Below are positions 5,796-6,039 of a DNA stretch of 6,039 nt, in pieces. Made by a program: the position numbers and the translations under genes. The notes below the pieces were generated by a model. That model did no database searches and had not been told where the DNA came from. It was given only the letters and a program-made list of their open reading frames with translations. Position 1 is the first letter of the stretch; the number at the start of each line of letters is the position of its first letter. Source of the DNA: an uncultured Prevotellaceae bacterium (GTDB lineage Bacteria; Bacteroidota; Bacteroidia; Bacteroidales; Muribaculaceae); NCBI GenBank assembly GCA_945983195.1, contig CAMFSS010000148.1, positions 1-6,039 on the forward strand, in the 5' to 3' direction.

Positions 5796-6011
5796 ATGGA
5801 AAGATATGAGATACCCTTCTTCAATGCGTGCATCAAGGCTTTTGGAAAACGCTTCTCGATGTCGCGCGAAAAAGCCTACGACTATATGAAGCGATATTCG
5901 GGTATTGCATTTCTGATTGAATTTTATGATGCAGAGCATTTGCAGTCGATAGAAGATACTGTAGACGATGTGATTTTAGTATGCAAGAATAATGGAGGTT
6001 CACTGTCATGA
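5796..6011 (+). CDS. DUF3791 domain protein, putative antitoxin
   Basis: A 71-residue protein that is essentially one DUF3791 domain: an N-terminal helix (IPFFNACIKAFGKRF), SREKAYDYMKRYSG, then the family hallmark FLIEFYDAEHLQSIEDTVDD (39-58). It has no signal peptide or membrane segment, so it is cytoplasmic. The frame can be extended to a TTG at 5790, but the ATG at 5796 is preferred. The stop TGA (6009-6011) overlaps the ATG of the next gene (ATGA), and a Shine-Dalgarno for that gene lies in its last codons, so translation of the two is coupled. DUF3791 genes commonly sit directly before DUF3990 genes. Small size, position and pairing with a possible ADP-ribosyltransferase suggest an antitoxin or accessory partner; that function is inferred, and the family has no established biochemical role that I know of. 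Confidence 0.85.
   Translation: MERYEIPFFNACIKAFGKRFSMSREKAYDYMKRYSGIAFLIEFYDAEHLQSIEDTVDDVILVCKNNGGSLS
5994..5998 (+). promoter_or_regulatory. Shine-Dalgarno for the DUF3990 gene
   Basis: GGAGG in the last codons of the DUF3791 gene stands 9 nt before the ATG at 6008 and supports that start. Confidence 0.65.
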
Positions 6012-6039
6012 AACTGTATCACGGTACCAACCAAGACAT
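6008..6039 (+). CDS. N-terminus of a DUF3990 protein, putative ADP-ribosyltransferase-like toxin (cut by window end)
   Basis: Only ten codons are visible, reading MKLYHGTNQD, before the window ends. An N-terminus of this LYHG[ST] form directly after a DUF3791 gene is typical of DUF3990 proteins. The His-Gly-Thr resembles the NAD-contacting motif of ADP-ribosyltransferases, and I recall DUF3990 being grouped with that fold. The ATG overlaps the upstream stop (ATGA) and has a good Shine-Dalgarno, so the start is firm. The toxin role is inference from the fold, operon layout and the neighbouring higBA locus. Nothing can be said about the catalytic Tyr or Glu positions, which lie outside the window. 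Confidence 0.7.
   Translation, partial: MKLYHGTNQD

Noticed and set aside
5563..5939. Two overlapping minus-strand frames of 67-68 codons in and beyond the intergenic region
   Set aside because: They cross both predicted promoters and the DUF3791 gene and encode no recognisable domain.

Overview
The window looks like chromosomal DNA of a gut-type Bacteroidales bacterium, possibly Muribaculaceae or a relative. This is inferred from three things: several promoters fit the Bacteroidetes pattern TTTG-N19/20-TAnnTTTG, the housekeeping genes have weak or no Shine-Dalgarno sequences, and a secreted protein ends in a single dockerin-like repeat. Only about 10 codons of one gene at the right edge and the 3' part of one gene at the left edge are missing from view.

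Layout. (1) Positions 1-1837, minus strand: two exported proteins. The promoter-proximal one (1226-1837) is a small protein with a signal peptide, a cohesin-like beta-sandwich and a dockerin-like EF-hand repeat. The downstream one (1-1138, running off the left edge) has a signal peptide, a propeller-like body and an acidic proline linker, and then begins what looks like the same beta-sandwich. A consensus promoter at 1983-2014 and a leader of about 140 nt with two hairpins precede them. (2) Positions 2069-4820, minus strand: a compact housekeeping cluster read in the order ybaK (tRNA deacylase), aroC (chorismate synthase), then a TIGR01212/YhcC-type radical SAM protein with an unusual N-terminal extension and a GTG start. 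Gaps are 29 and 65 bp, and a promoter just upstream of ybaK fixes its start at 4820. (3) Positions 4908-5573, minus strand: an AT-rich HigB-HigA type toxin-antitoxin pair, toxin first, with a strong Shine-Dalgarno at the junction. (4) Positions 5796-6039, plus strand: a DUF3791 gene whose stop overlaps the ATG of a gene beginning MKLYHGTNQD, the N-terminus typical of DUF3990 proteins (putative ADP-ribosyltransferase fold). This gene runs off the right edge.

The most interesting part is the right end. Two toxin-antitoxin-like modules are arranged back to back and share a 222-bp intergenic region (5574-5795) holding two divergent promoters, palindromes and direct repeats placed like operators, and a run of eight G. 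The DUF3791-DUF3990 pair is little characterised and is the best candidate here for an undescribed system. No tRNA, rRNA, CRISPR array, insertion sequence or convincing intrinsic terminator was seen, and no stretch longer than 300 bases lacks a gene.
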